Source of the DNA: Flammeovirga pectinis
GTDB taxonomy: Bacteria; Bacteroidota; Bacteroidia; Cytophagales; Flammeovirgaceae
Direction of reading: 5' to 3'
NCBI RefSeq assembly: GCF_003970675.1
Contig: NZ_CP034562.1
Span: 3,162,001 to 3,226,000 of the forward strand
DNA: 64,000 nucleotides
Shown here: one piece after another, positions 43,201 through 51,070 of the stretch
Position numbering within the stretch: the stretch's first letter is position 1
Layout of the letters: each line of letters begins with the position of its first letter
Position numbers and translations under genes: made by a program
The notes under the pieces: generated by a model
Database searches by the model: none
What the model was told of the DNA's origin: nothing
What the model saw: only the letters and a program-made list of their open reading frames with translations

Positions 43201-46200
43201 GATGGATTAGCTTCTGTCATTGCACCGAAGATCTCTACTCTTTTAATTGAGTCAATACCTAAGTCTGCTTCCATGTCCATTTCCATTTCCAACATTTCTG
43301 ATGGGTAACCCGTCTTCTCTGCAATCACTACTAATAATGATGCTTCGATTTCTGCGTTAGTTACACCACCTGCCGCTGGAGCTGGTGTTGCTGCTACAGG
43401 TGCCGCCGCTGCTACTGGAGCTGCTGCTGCAGGTGCTGATGTTGCTCCCGCTTTTCCTGAAATATATTCTGCTATTTGAGCTAATGTTCTTAACTCAGCT
43501 AATTCTTGTGGATCTACTCCTTGAACGGATGGATTGGCTTCCGTCATTGCACCGAAGATCTCTACTCTTTTAATTGAGTCGATACCTAAATCTGCTTCCA
43601 TATCCATTTCCATTTCCAACATTTCTGATGGGTAACCCGTCTTCTCTGCAATCACTACTAATAATGATGCTTCGATTTCTGCGTTAGTTACGCCACCCGC
43701 TGCTGGTGTTACTGCTACTGGAGCAGGAGTTGGTGTTACAGGTGCCACCGCTACTGGAGCTGGTGCTGATGTTGCGCCTGCTTTTCCTGAAATATATTCT
43801 GCTATTTGAGCTAATGTTCTTAACTCAGCTAATTCTTGTGGATCTACTCCTTGAACGGATGGATTGGCTTCCGTCATTGCACCGAAGATCTCTACTCTTT
43901 TTATTGAGTCGATACCTAAGTCTGCTTCCATGTCCATTTCCATTTCCAACATTTCTGATGGGTAACCCGTCTTCTCTGCAATCACTACTAATAATGATGC
44001 TTCGATTTCTGCATTTGTTACGCCACCCGCTGCTGGTGTTGCTGCTACTGGAGCAGGAGTTGGTGTTACAGGTGCCGCCGCTACTGGAGCAGGTGCTGCT
44101 GCCGGTGCTGATGTTGCTCCCGCTTTTCCTGAAATATATTCTGCTATTTGAGCTAATGTTCTTAACTCAGCTAATTCTTGTGGATCTACTCCTTGAACGG
44201 ATGGATTTGCTTCCGTCATCGCACCGAAGATCTCTACTCTTTTAATTGAGTCGATACCTAAGTCTGCTTCCATGTCCATTTCCATTTCCAACATTTCTGA
44301 TGGGTAACCCGTCTTCTCTGCAATCACTACTAATAATGATGCTTCGATTTCTGCGTTAGTTACACCACCTGCCGCTGGAGCTGGTGTTGCTGCTACAGGT
44401 GCTGGAGTTGGCGTTACAGGTGCTGCTGCTACTGGAGCAGGAGCTACTGGTGTTTCAACTGATGCTGCAATTTGTTGTTGAACTGGAGCCGCTGTCGATC
44501 CCAATTGATTATTTGTTTGCATGTTGAACAACGATGACAACATTTGCTCAATACGAGATTGTTGTTCTGTTAAACGTTGAATATCCGCTTGGATTTGATC
44601 CAATACTGCCTTCTCTGCCATGGAAGCTGAATTTTGTTTCTGACGTAATTTTTCTTCAATGACCTGAGACATATCTGTTGTCTCAGCAATCACTGTTTCA
44701 ATTTCTTCTACTAATGGTGCTTTTTTAGCAAGCACTTTTCCACCTTTTTCTAAGATGTCTTGGTATCTCTTCTTAAATGCAGGAGTCAAGTAGTTTGTAC
44801 CTGAAATCTGAACATTCATTTTCGATTTTGCACCTGCTACTTGTACTGGACGAGCATAAGGATCAAAATTTTGAAGAGCGATACCCATCACTGCAAGTTG
44901 TACTGCAGCTTCTCTCAACTGTACTTCTGAGTTTTTCTTAGCATTTGCATTTAAAGACACCACTTGATGATCTTTTCCTGCTAAGATTTCAGACGTTAAG
45001 TTTGAAAGGATATTTTTTGGTCCAAATTCTACAAAGACTCTAGCACCCTCTTGGTACATTTTTTCAATTTGGTCTTTAAATAGAACTGGGCTTAAGATAT
45101 GACGCTTTAAAGTCTCCTTGATAAACTGAGGTTGTGCTGGGTAAGCAGTACCTAGTGTATTAGAATACAATTTACCTTTAGGAGCAACAATGTTTGCATT
45201 GTCAATTACTGCTGCAAAAGGTTTAGAAGCATGTCCTACAAATGGTGTATGGAATGCTGCTGATACAGGTAAAATTGTTGCCAATAAACCTGCTGCTTTT
45301 AATTCCGCTTTCAACGCTGTTAATTCATTAACTGCTCCACCCAAAATAACTTGAGTACCAGAGTTAATGTTAGCAACTTGAACATTTTTGTATTTACCAA
45401 TGTAAGGTTGTACTGCAACTACATCAGCTTTAACAGCCATCATAGTACCTGCATCAACACCTGCTTGAGCAGACATTGCCTGACCTCTTTCTTTCGATAA
45501 TTGTAAGAAAGTTGTTAAATCAATTGCTCCAGAAGCATAAAGCGCAGAAAGTTCACCGTAAGAGTGTCCTGCAAAGAATGAAGCGTTAAAACCTGCATTC
45601 TTTAAGATATGATACATACCAATACTCAATGCACCAATTGCTGGCTGAGCATTTTCTGTAGCTGTAAGTGTTGCTTGTTGTTGTTTACGCTCTTCGTCAG
45701 AGAATACTGGAATAGGGTAAACTGTTTCGGTTAAAGGTGATTTGTTTGCCGCTTCGAAAGTTTCGTTTGCTTTAACAAATACATCACGTACATCTGGGAA
45801 TGACCATGCTACTTCATTACCCATGTTTACGTATTGAGAACCCTGACCAGCAAATAATGCTGCTACATTGTCCTTACCATTATAAGCAGTGCTTCTATAC
45901 CAAACGTTTAAGATTGGGTTTTTCCACTCTGCTACATTTGCATCTTTAGAAATTCCGGCAACAAAAGCTTCAAGTTTTTTCAATGTATCTTCAATAGAAG
46001 AAGCTACAAAACCAACTCTTGGCTGACCTAAAGGAACATTTTCTGCAAATGAAGTTGCTGATACTTCTTTGTAATATGCCTTAGCACTATCACCTTTCAG
46101 ACCTGCAATATGTTTTTGAACCAAAGCAACTAATGCAGATGAAGTAACATCAGTCAATAACCATTGCTTGTGGATATTATGTACTCTATATTGAGATTTA

Positions 46201-47627
46201 GGAGTTGGCTTATACTCCTCTAAAGAAAAGTGTAAGTTTACACCACCAAAACCAAAGGCAGATACACCCGCTCTTAATGGCGTAGCTGAATCTTTTTGGA
46301 ACCAAGGACGTGTCTCATTATTAATATATAATGGAGATGTCTCGATTTGCACTTTAGGGTTTGGTTTGGTTACGTTAATCGTACCCGGTAATATTTTATG
46401 GTGAAGCGATAAAGCTGCTTTAATCATACCTGCTGCACCTGCTGCTGCTTTTGTATGACCAATTTGCGATTTCACTGAACCTAATGCAATATGATTTAAA
46501 CGGTCAGAGTTTTTACCAAAAACCATTTTCATTGATTCACCTTCAGAAGCATCTCCTGCACCAGTACCTGTACCGTGTGCTTCGATTAAACCAACTGTTG
46601 ATGCATCGTAACCCGCTTCTTCATATGCTCTATTCATTGCTAATGCTTGTCCTGAAGGACGAGGAGCATAAACAGATTTATAACGACCATCTGATGAACC
46701 ACCAATACCATTAATAACAGCATAGATTTTATCACCATCACGTTCAGCATCTTCTAAACGTTTCATGACCATCATACCAACACCTTCACCAATCAACATA
46801 CCGTCTGATTCGTGATCGAAAGGACGAATACTTCCTTTACGAGAGAATGCCGGAGTTTTTGAGAATGACATGTACATAAATGGAGAGTTGTCTGTATCAA
46901 CACCACCAGTTACCATCATATCAGCACGTTTTTCTATCAATTCAGAAACAGCCATTTTAATTGCTGATAAAGAAGCTGCACAAGCTGCATCTACTACTGA
47001 GTTAATACCTCCAAAGTCGAAACGGTTAGCAATACGACCTGAAATTACGTTACCTAACAAACCAGGGAAAGAGTTTTCTGTCCAAGGCACAAATGCAGCT
47101 TTCATTTTCTCGATAGCTGTAACAATTTGTTCCTCTGGCATACCCATTGACTCTAACGCTCTTCTCCAAATTGGATACTGTAAACGAGCTGTTAAAGGAA
47201 TGATCAACTTCTGTCCACCACCTACACCAAGGATTACCCCTGTTCTTTCTTTAACTTCTGATTTTAATTCTTCAGAACCTGGAGCATAACCTGCATCTGT
47301 TAATGCATCTTTTGCTACTGCTAAACCTAATAGTTGAGAAGCATCTGTTACCTCAAGGATATTTGGCGGTAAACCAAATTCCATTGGGTTAAAATCAATT
47401 TTTGGAATAAACCCACCCACTTTACAGTATGTTTTATCTTCTGCAAATGGATCTGGATCATAGTAATCAGAAATTTTCCAGCGATCATCTGGAACTTCCT
47501 TAATACAGTCAACACCTTGAATGATGTTTTCCCAATATTTCTCGAGGTTCTCAGAATCCGCAAAACAAGAAGCCATACCAACGATGGCAACAGGCGTTTT
47601 CTTGAGTAGTTGGTTTGTATCTTTCAT
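40245..47627 (-). CDS. pfaA: PUFA synthase subunit PfaA (KS-AT-5xACP-KR-DH)
   Basis: A 2460-residue megasynthase that starts and carries the growing chain. KS: residues 1-480, nucleophile C216 (DAACAASL), EAHGTGTGAGD and GHTKAAAGAAG. Malonyl-CoA AT: about 590-900, S689 in GHSYGELSA. Five ACPs, phosphopantetheine serines at about 1127, 1241, 1351, 1460 and 1567 (LGIDSIKRVE in each), joined by Ala/Pro linkers. Ketoreductase: about 1890-2150, VTGGAKGVTAD and SDYAMAN, preceded by a structural subdomain. C-terminal PKS-like dehydratase: about 2195-2455, HMIQGNAVLP. First gene of the operon. No phosphopantetheinyl transferase is encoded nearby. Confidence 0.96.
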   Translation of the reverse strand: MKDTNQLLKKTPVAIVGMASCFADSENLEKYWENIIQGVDCIKEVPDDRWKISDYYDPDPFAEDKTYCKVGGFIPKIDFNPMEFGLPPNILEVTDASQLLGLAVAKDALTDAGYAPGSEELKSEVKERTGVILGVGGGQKLIIPLTARLQYPIWRRALESMGMPEEQIVTAIEKMKAAFVPWTENSFPGLLGNVISGRIANRFDFGGINSVVDAACAASLSAIKMAVSELIEKRADMMVTGGVDTDNSPFMYMSFSKTPAFSRKGSIRPFDHESDGMLIGEGVGMMVMKRLEDAERDGDKIYAVINGIGGSSDGRYKSVYAPRPSGQALAMNRAYEEAGYDASTVGLIEAHGTGTGAGDASEGESMKMVFGKNSDRLNHIALGSVKSQIGHTKAAAGAAGMIKAALSLHHKILPGTINVTKPNPKVQIETSPLYINNETRPWFQKDSATPLRAGVSAFGFGGVNLHFSLEEYKPTPKSQYRVHNIHKQWLLTDVTSSALVALVQKHIAGLKGDSAKAYYKEVSATSFAENVPLGQPRVGFVASSIEDTLKKLEAFVAGISKDANVAEWKNPILNVWYRSTAYNGKDNVAALFAGQGSQYVNMGNEVAWSFPDVRDVFVKANETFEAANKSPLTETVYPIPVFSDEERKQQQATLTATENAQPAIGALSIGMYHILKNAGFNASFFAGHSYGELSALYASGAIDLTTFLQLSKERGQAMSAQAGVDAGTMMAVKADVVAVQPYIGKYKNVQVANINSGTQVILGGAVNELTALKAELKAAGLLATILPVSAAFHTPFVGHASKPFAAVIDNANIVAPKGKLYSNTLGTAYPAQPQFIKETLKRHILSPVLFKDQIEKMYQEGARVFVEFGPKNILSNLTSEILAGKDHQVVSLNANAKKNSEVQLREAAVQLAVMGIALQNFDPYARPVQVAGAKSKMNVQISGTNYLTPAFKKRYQDILEKGGKVLAKKAPLVEEIETVIAETTDMSQVIEEKLRQKQNSASMAEKAVLDQIQADIQRLTEQQSRIEQMLSSLFNMQTNNQLGSTAAPVQQQIAASVETPVAPAPVAAAPVTPTPAPVAATPAPAAGGVTNAEIEASLLVVIAEKTGYPSEMLEMEMDMEADLGIDSIKRVEIFGAMTEANPSVQGVDPQELAELRTLAQIAEYISGKAGATSAPAAAPAPVAAAPVTPTPAPVAATPAAGGVTNAEIEASLLVVIAEKTGYPSEMLEMEMDMEADLGIDSIKRVEIFGAMTEANPSVQGVDPQELAELRTLAQIAEYISGKAGATSAPAPVAVAPVTPTPAPVAVTPAAGGVTNAEIEASLLVVIAEKTGYPSEMLEMEMDMEADLGIDSIKRVEIFGAMTEANPSVQGVDPQELAELRTLAQIAEYISGKAGATSAPAAAAPVAAAAPVAATPAPAAGGVTNAEIEASLLVVIAEKTGYPSEMLEMEMDMEADLGIDSIKRVEIFGAMTEANPSVQGVDPQELAELRTLAQIAEYISGKAGATSAPAAAAPVAAAAPVAEAPAAGGVTNAEIEASLLVVIAEKTGYPSEMLEMEMDMEADLGIDSIKRVEIFGAMTEANPSVQGVDPQELAELRTLAQIAEYISGKAGATTSSTGLEKKKSTKQLEEVIAEDQTSFVSGNYDRVPRSSVQLKYIPEPDQLVIDNDANAWTVITNDGSGLSVSLAQELLAEGRNVAVLTMPSSLVRQAAVTLPQGAKELQLSDVSDDAIKSALAQIGGVDQFIYVHPHFRFPLGQWGMHFDKEKELLKSAYLLAKHLKSSLNDYAAKTTRASFMTVTRLEGAFGIKNPGNVSVIGGGLFGLTKSMNLEWTNVFCRALDLSPQLKADVAAKKVIAELKDADVTTTETAYNDEGKRFTLQAVVEPHKAGTVRTSSITSESVFLVTGGAKGVTADCVRAMAKTYKSKFILVGRSALTDSEPAWAQGVADEPALKRSAMMALKEAGEKPLPKAINKMVGAVLSQREIQENLEYIESVGAKAYYTAADVTNAEALKAAVEPIVAQAGKITGIIHGAGRLADKLIENKTATDFDNVYDVKISGLLAAVAAGSIHDIKHVVLFSSVAGFYGNVGQSDYAMANEVLNRVAHLFKKNHPDVHIASINWGAWDAGMVSGELKKMFEAYGVALVPSEEGPVAMVDQLSDAFADQPQVILGGTLPLAKADISGDLKTYTVKRNMTEEKNPFLQHHMIQGNAVLPIVNASTWMVQTATDLYPGFNIQRVDNAKLFKGIVFDGKQAEDYTITVKETSKSEDTVTMTVNVSSDNGGKLPLNHYQTQITLTSKGVEAPVVALPNTNATPAVADASSVYTDGTLFHGSDFNGIKSILEMNEKSMVFLCEHNGVTEERQGQVPVKKVNPYLMDIMYQGAVVWVRRFHGAASLPLSTEYVEIFDALPFGKPFYVQIEVKKADDFSMVSDITAYDAETGKVYMKSYGAAMTISRELTWS
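42795..44375 (-). repeat. five tandem ACP-coding repeats in pfaA
   Basis: Five units with serine codons at 42927, 43248, 43575, 43905 and 44247 (spacings 321, 327, 330 and 342 bp). The folded domains are identical in protein sequence; DNA differences are almost all silent. Length variation lies in the Ala/Pro linkers. The unit nearest 42800 is the most diverged at DNA level. Confidence 0.95.
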
Positions 47628-48298
47628 ATCTCTTATTCTTAGAATAGTACAATTAAAGAATCATACTATCCATTATCTTTTCTTAGTTACATGAAAACAG
47701 GTCTTGCACGTTCGTTTGTGTTTCCACTTTTTCAGTCTGCAAACCATCAGTTTTCAGCACATATAACAGGAGTCGTCTTTGAATTGTGACAGTTTTTCTA
47801 AAAAAAATCAACGTTAACTTTTATTGATTAATGAGATAGTATTCACTCATCTATTAAAATAATACAACTACTTTACAAAAGTATATTCATTGCAATAGTG
47901 ATCGTTCATTCATACTATTTTTCATCTAAAAAATTATTTTAAAAAAAAGTTGAAAAAAAAATCAAGTTTTGTCACAAACTGCATAGACATTATAAAAAAT
48001 AGAGACTTTTAGGTCCAATATTTAAAATAAAAACATTTAGTAGTACCCAAAAGCAAGGCTCATAACAATATTCATTACATCAATTTGAGTGGTTTTAAAA
48101 GTGAATCAAAAAGCTATTTTACAGAAGTGTTACTACACAAATAACACTACTTTAATACACTAATATTCTTTTTTAAATGATACGTTATAAATATGAAGTT
48201 GAGTGATATTTTCAATTAAAATCACTCAAAAAGCAAAACAAAATAAGGTGACAAACAATTATCGATGTATAAAAAAGGACTTTTAACCCAACAATCTT
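47628..48298. other. intergenic region, divergent promoters of pfaA and the photolyase-like gene
   Basis: A 671-bp gap, the longest in the window. It must hold the pfa operon promoter, but no exact TAnnTTTG element was found on the minus strand. Two opposed TTGTGACA motifs (47784-47791 plus, 47970-47977 minus) and several A/T tracts are visible. No ORF or RNA is supported. Confidence 0.45.
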
Positions 48299-49399
48299 AT
48301 GCATCATTTTTCTACAAAATACGCTGATATATTAGACCAAATAGATCAATTTTCACCTTTAAAATACGGCGGATCTAGAAATTATATAGATGGAGGTGTT
48401 TCTTATTTATCTCCGTACATCTCTAGAGGTGTTATTTCTACTCGACAGGTTTTAGATCACTTAATGCGAAAGGGTTATGATTTTTATAAATCTGAAAAAT
48501 TTATCCAAGAATTAGCATGGAGAGACTATTGGCAGCAAATATGGATTGACCAGAAAGAGCATATTGATTTTGATTTAAAGCACCCACAACCTGATGTAGA
48601 TCATTATAAATTACCAAAAGCACTCTCTGATGCTGAAACTGGAATTGAAGCTATTGATAAAGGAATAAATGTATTAGAAGAATCGGGTTACATGCACAAT
48701 CATATGAGAATGTATGTAGCAATGCTCTCTTGTAATGTTGGAAAAGCACATTGGTTATTACCTGCAAAATGGATGTATTATCATTTACTAGATGCCGATT
48801 GGGCAAGTAATGCTTTAAGTTGGCAATGGGTAGCTGGTGCAAACAGTAATAAGAAGTACATTGCAAATCAAGCCAATATAAATAAATACTGCCATTCTAC
48901 GCAAGAGGATACTTTTCTAGATATTACTTATCAAGATTTTGAAAAAATAAATACACCTAAACACTTATTAAACTGTGTTCCTTTCACTTTAACAACAGAA
49001 TTACCTAAAACAAACCCCTTAACTATAGATGAATCCATTCCTACTTTTATTTACAATAGTTATCAGTTAGATCCAACATGGAACAGTACTTTACAAGGAA
49101 ACAGAATACTCCTATTAGAACCTTCTCACTTTAATAAATATCCTATTAGTAATAAGTCGCTTAAATTTATTATTGACTTGAGTGAAAATATAGATAATAT
49201 TCAGCTGTTTGTGGGAGAATTTACTGATCTACAAAAACAATTAGGGGCTTCTACTATTTATTATAAAGAACATCCTACAACATCACACTATCATGGAAAT
49301 AGAGAAGAAAGAGATTGGATATCTGATGTTAAAGGAAATTATTCTTCATTTTTTAAATTTTGGAAAAAAGTTAAGAAAGAAATTTATGTAGTTCAGTAA
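48299..49399 (+). CDS. photolyase/cryptochrome-like protein with FAD domain first
   Basis: A 366-residue flavoprotein. Residues 1-215 match the helical FAD-binding domain of DNA photolyases: YLSPYISRGVIS, FIQELAWRDYWQQ, TGIEAIDKGINVLEESGYMHNHMRM and DADWASNALSWQWVAG. In ordinary photolyases an alpha/beta antenna domain comes first. Here the FAD domain starts at residue 1 and an alpha/beta segment follows it (about 230-366: RILLLEPSHFNKYP, then IQLFVGEFTDLQ), which suggests a permuted order. It may repair pyrimidine dimers or act as a light sensor. It is cotranscribed with a flavin reductase and a DUF2256 gene. Confidence 0.8.
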   Translation: MHHFSTKYADILDQIDQFSPLKYGGSRNYIDGGVSYLSPYISRGVISTRQVLDHLMRKGYDFYKSEKFIQELAWRDYWQQIWIDQKEHIDFDLKHPQPDVDHYKLPKALSDAETGIEAIDKGINVLEESGYMHNHMRMYVAMLSCNVGKAHWLLPAKWMYYHLLDADWASNALSWQWVAGANSNKKYIANQANINKYCHSTQEDTFLDITYQDFEKINTPKHLLNCVPFTLTTELPKTNPLTIDESIPTFIYNSYQLDPTWNSTLQGNRILLLEPSHFNKYPISNKSLKFIIDLSENIDNIQLFVGEFTDLQKQLGASTIYYKEHPTTSHYHGNREERDWISDVKGNYSSFFKFWKKVKKEIYVVQ

Positions 49400-49422
49400 A
49401 CTTATATAACCCATCTAAATTT

Positions 49423-50061
49423 ATGCAATTATCTAAAAATGATATTCAGAACGCCAATCGTATTTATCGTTTAAACCTTGTAAATTCCGTAACGGGTATT
49501 AAGCCTGGTAATCTGATAGGGACAAAAGATAAAGAAGGAAACGAGAATTTAGCAATTTTCAGTTCAGTGATTCACCTTGGAAGCGATCCCGCGTTACTTG
49601 GTTTTATTACAAGACCTTCGAAGGAAGTACCCCGTCATACGTTACAAAATATAAAAGAAACGGGTTCTTATACTATTAATCATATTCCAATAAGTAGTAT
49701 AGAAAATGCCCATAAAACGTCTGCTAAATTTGAAAAAGGTATATCGGAATTTGATGTATGTAATTTCACCCCAGAATATATAGAAGGTTTTACTGCTCCT
49801 TTTGTAAAAGAGAGTCACTTAAAAATTGGACTACTCTTTAAAGAAGAAATACCAATTCCTCTAAATGGAACATCATTAATAATAGGAGAAATTGAGTATA
49901 TCCAAATAAATGACGAATGTATAGACACAAATGGATATATAGACTTAGAAAAAAGTGAAAGTGCAGGAATTTCAGGTCTAAACACATATTACAGTTTTAA
50001 TAAACTAGCATCGTTCCCTTATGCTAGAGTAGAAAATTGTATAAATACAAGTACTCTATAA
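49423..50061 (+). CDS. flavin reductase-like FMN-binding split-barrel protein
   Basis: A 212-residue protein of the flavin reductase/flavoredoxin family (DIM6/NTAB type). The split-barrel core shows [46 protein letters not shown] and the C-terminal GEIEYI strand. Such proteins bind FMN and reduce free flavin or other acceptors with NAD(P)H. It starts 23 bp after the photolyase-like gene, so it may supply reduced flavin to that enzyme; this is inferred from gene order. Confidence 0.85.
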   Translation: MQLSKNDIQNANRIYRLNLVNSVTGIKPGNLIGTKDKEGNENLAIFSSVIHLGSDPALLGFITRPSKEVPRHTLQNIKETGSYTINHIPISSIENAHKTSAKFEKGISEFDVCNFTPEYIEGFTAPFVKESHLKIGLLFKEEIPIPLNGTSLIIGEIEYIQINDECIDTNGYIDLEKSESAGISGLNTYYSFNKLASFPYARVENCINTSTL

Positions 50062-50065
50062 TACA

Positions 50066-50227
50066 ATGAAAAAACAGCATCTTCCTCAAAAAAAATGTAT
50101 TGTATGTGATCGTCCATTTAATTGGAGAAAAAAATGGAGTAAAGTTTGGAATGAAGTAAAATATTGCAGTGAAAAATGTAGGCGAAACCGATCAAAAACC
50201 AATAATTTGATAAAAAGTTGTATATAA
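50066..50227 (+). CDS. DUF2256 small zinc-ribbon-like protein
   Basis: A 53-residue protein read by hand, starting 4 bp after the flavin reductase stop. It matches the DUF2256 family: [16 protein letters not shown], then [10 protein letters not shown], giving two CxxC-type pairs likely to bind zinc, with the invariant aromatic W residues between them. DUF2256 genes are often found beside photolyase/cryptochrome genes, and that is the case here. Function unknown; a helper of the light-repair unit is plausible. Confidence 0.9.
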   Translation: MKKQHLPQKKCIVCDRPFNWRKKWSKVWNEVKYCSEKCRRNRSKTNNLIKSCI

Positions 50228-50292
50228 ATATCAATTTATTGAATGTTTCTAAAATCTACGTTTTTAAAGAACTTTTTCGCTAAAAATTGACT

Positions 50293-50300
50293 TATATTTG
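50293..50300 (+). promoter_or_regulatory. -7 element upstream of the small zinc-finger gene
   Basis: TATATTTG matches TAnnTTTG exactly, 31 bp before the start codon. The -33 element is not clear. Confidence 0.5.
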
Positions 50301-50331
50301 TGTTCACTCATAAAAATCATAATATCAAAAT

Positions 50332-50631
50332 ATGGCGTCGACGAGAACTTGTCCTAGATGTAAAGGTAGAATTAATGATGCAGAATTTGTCAGTCACTTG
50401 GTGCGTTGTGACGGAAGCGGATCTGTAGTAACTGCTGAAGTAGAAGAATCAGTAGCTAGAGAGAAAAAAAATAAGGAAACAAAGAAGAAAGCAACTGCAG
50501 CAAGAAAGAAAGCTGCTCCGAGAAAGGTGAACACTGCAGAGGTTGAACTTCTAATGAAAAAATTTAGAATGTCTGCCGAGGATGCAGAAATGTACTTAGT
50601 ACAAAATCCTAACTACTTTAAGAAAGGCTAA
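50332..50631 (+). CDS. small basic protein with N-terminal zinc-finger pattern
   Basis: A 99-residue protein. Residues 7-27 carry CPRCKGRINDAEFVSHLVRC, a C-x2-C...H-x3-C arrangement likely to bind one zinc. A Lys/Ala-rich linker (about 45-68: KKNKETKKKATAARKKAAPR) recalls histone H1-like tails, and a C-terminal helix-turn region (VELLMKKFRMSAEDAEMYL) follows. It could be a nucleoid- or RNA-associated protein. No named family is recognised. It is monocistronic with its own promoter and terminator. Confidence 0.6.
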   Translation: MASTRTCPRCKGRINDAEFVSHLVRCDGSGSVVTAEVEESVAREKKNKETKKKATAARKKAAPRKVNTAEVELLMKKFRMSAEDAEMYLVQNPNYFKKG

Positions 50632-50659
50632 TCTCTTTTCGAGAAAAAAAATTATAAAG

Positions 50660-50697
50660 AAGGCAATGTATAGTATATATATATATTGCCTTTTTTG
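50660..50697 (+). terminator. terminator of the zinc-finger gene
   Basis: AAGGCAAT pairs with ATTGCCTT around an alternating TA-rich segment and is followed by a run of T. Confidence 0.75.
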
Positions 50698-50820
50698 TAT
50701 TAAAATATAATTTTACATAGTTTATATTTAACTTTTTTTATTTTTTATGCGGAAAAATAAATTTTTATTGATATTTAAATAAATAGATTATAGATTTAGA
50801 ATACTATACTTTTAAACTAA

Positions 50821-50848
50821 AACTAAAGGTCTATAACTAAAGGTCTAT
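50821..50848 (+). repeat. 14-bp perfect tandem duplication
   Basis: AACTAAAGGTCTAT occurs twice without a gap, about 220 bp upstream of the envelope operon. Confidence 0.8.
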
Positions 50849-51070
50849 ATTATTTTTCAACAAAAAATTACTACTTTATTTTAATGTGAATTAAGCACGT
50901 TCTGTGGGACATTGTGAAATTTCATCTGACTAATGAAATATGATATTTCAAAAAATTTCAAAAAAAAGTCCTATAATAATTCTATTATAGAACAGACATT
51001 CGTGATCAATTTAACCATACTTAAGGTTTTATATTCTATACTATTGTTAAAATTTTTAAATTAAAAACTA

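Larger units (their letters stand above)
50632..51070. other. intergenic region
   Basis: A 439-bp very AT-rich gap with the terminator at 50660-50697 and a 14-bp tandem repeat at 50821-50848. It should contain the promoter of the envelope operon, but no consensus element was found. Confidence 0.4.

Noticed and set aside
43706-44245. Long plus-strand open frame opposite the ACP repeats
   Set aside because: It is the antisense of the pfaA ACP tandem; its Leu-rich repetitive product mirrors the Ala/Pro linkers and ACP codons, and pfaA is certain.
42795-44375. Regular repeats suggesting a CRISPR-like or satellite array
   Set aside because: The period is about 320-340 bp, in frame, and encodes ACP domains.
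47784-47977. Opposed TTGTGACA octamers as a pfa operator
   Set aside because: They are 178 bp apart and only 8 bp long; recorded as a possible link but not annotated as a site.
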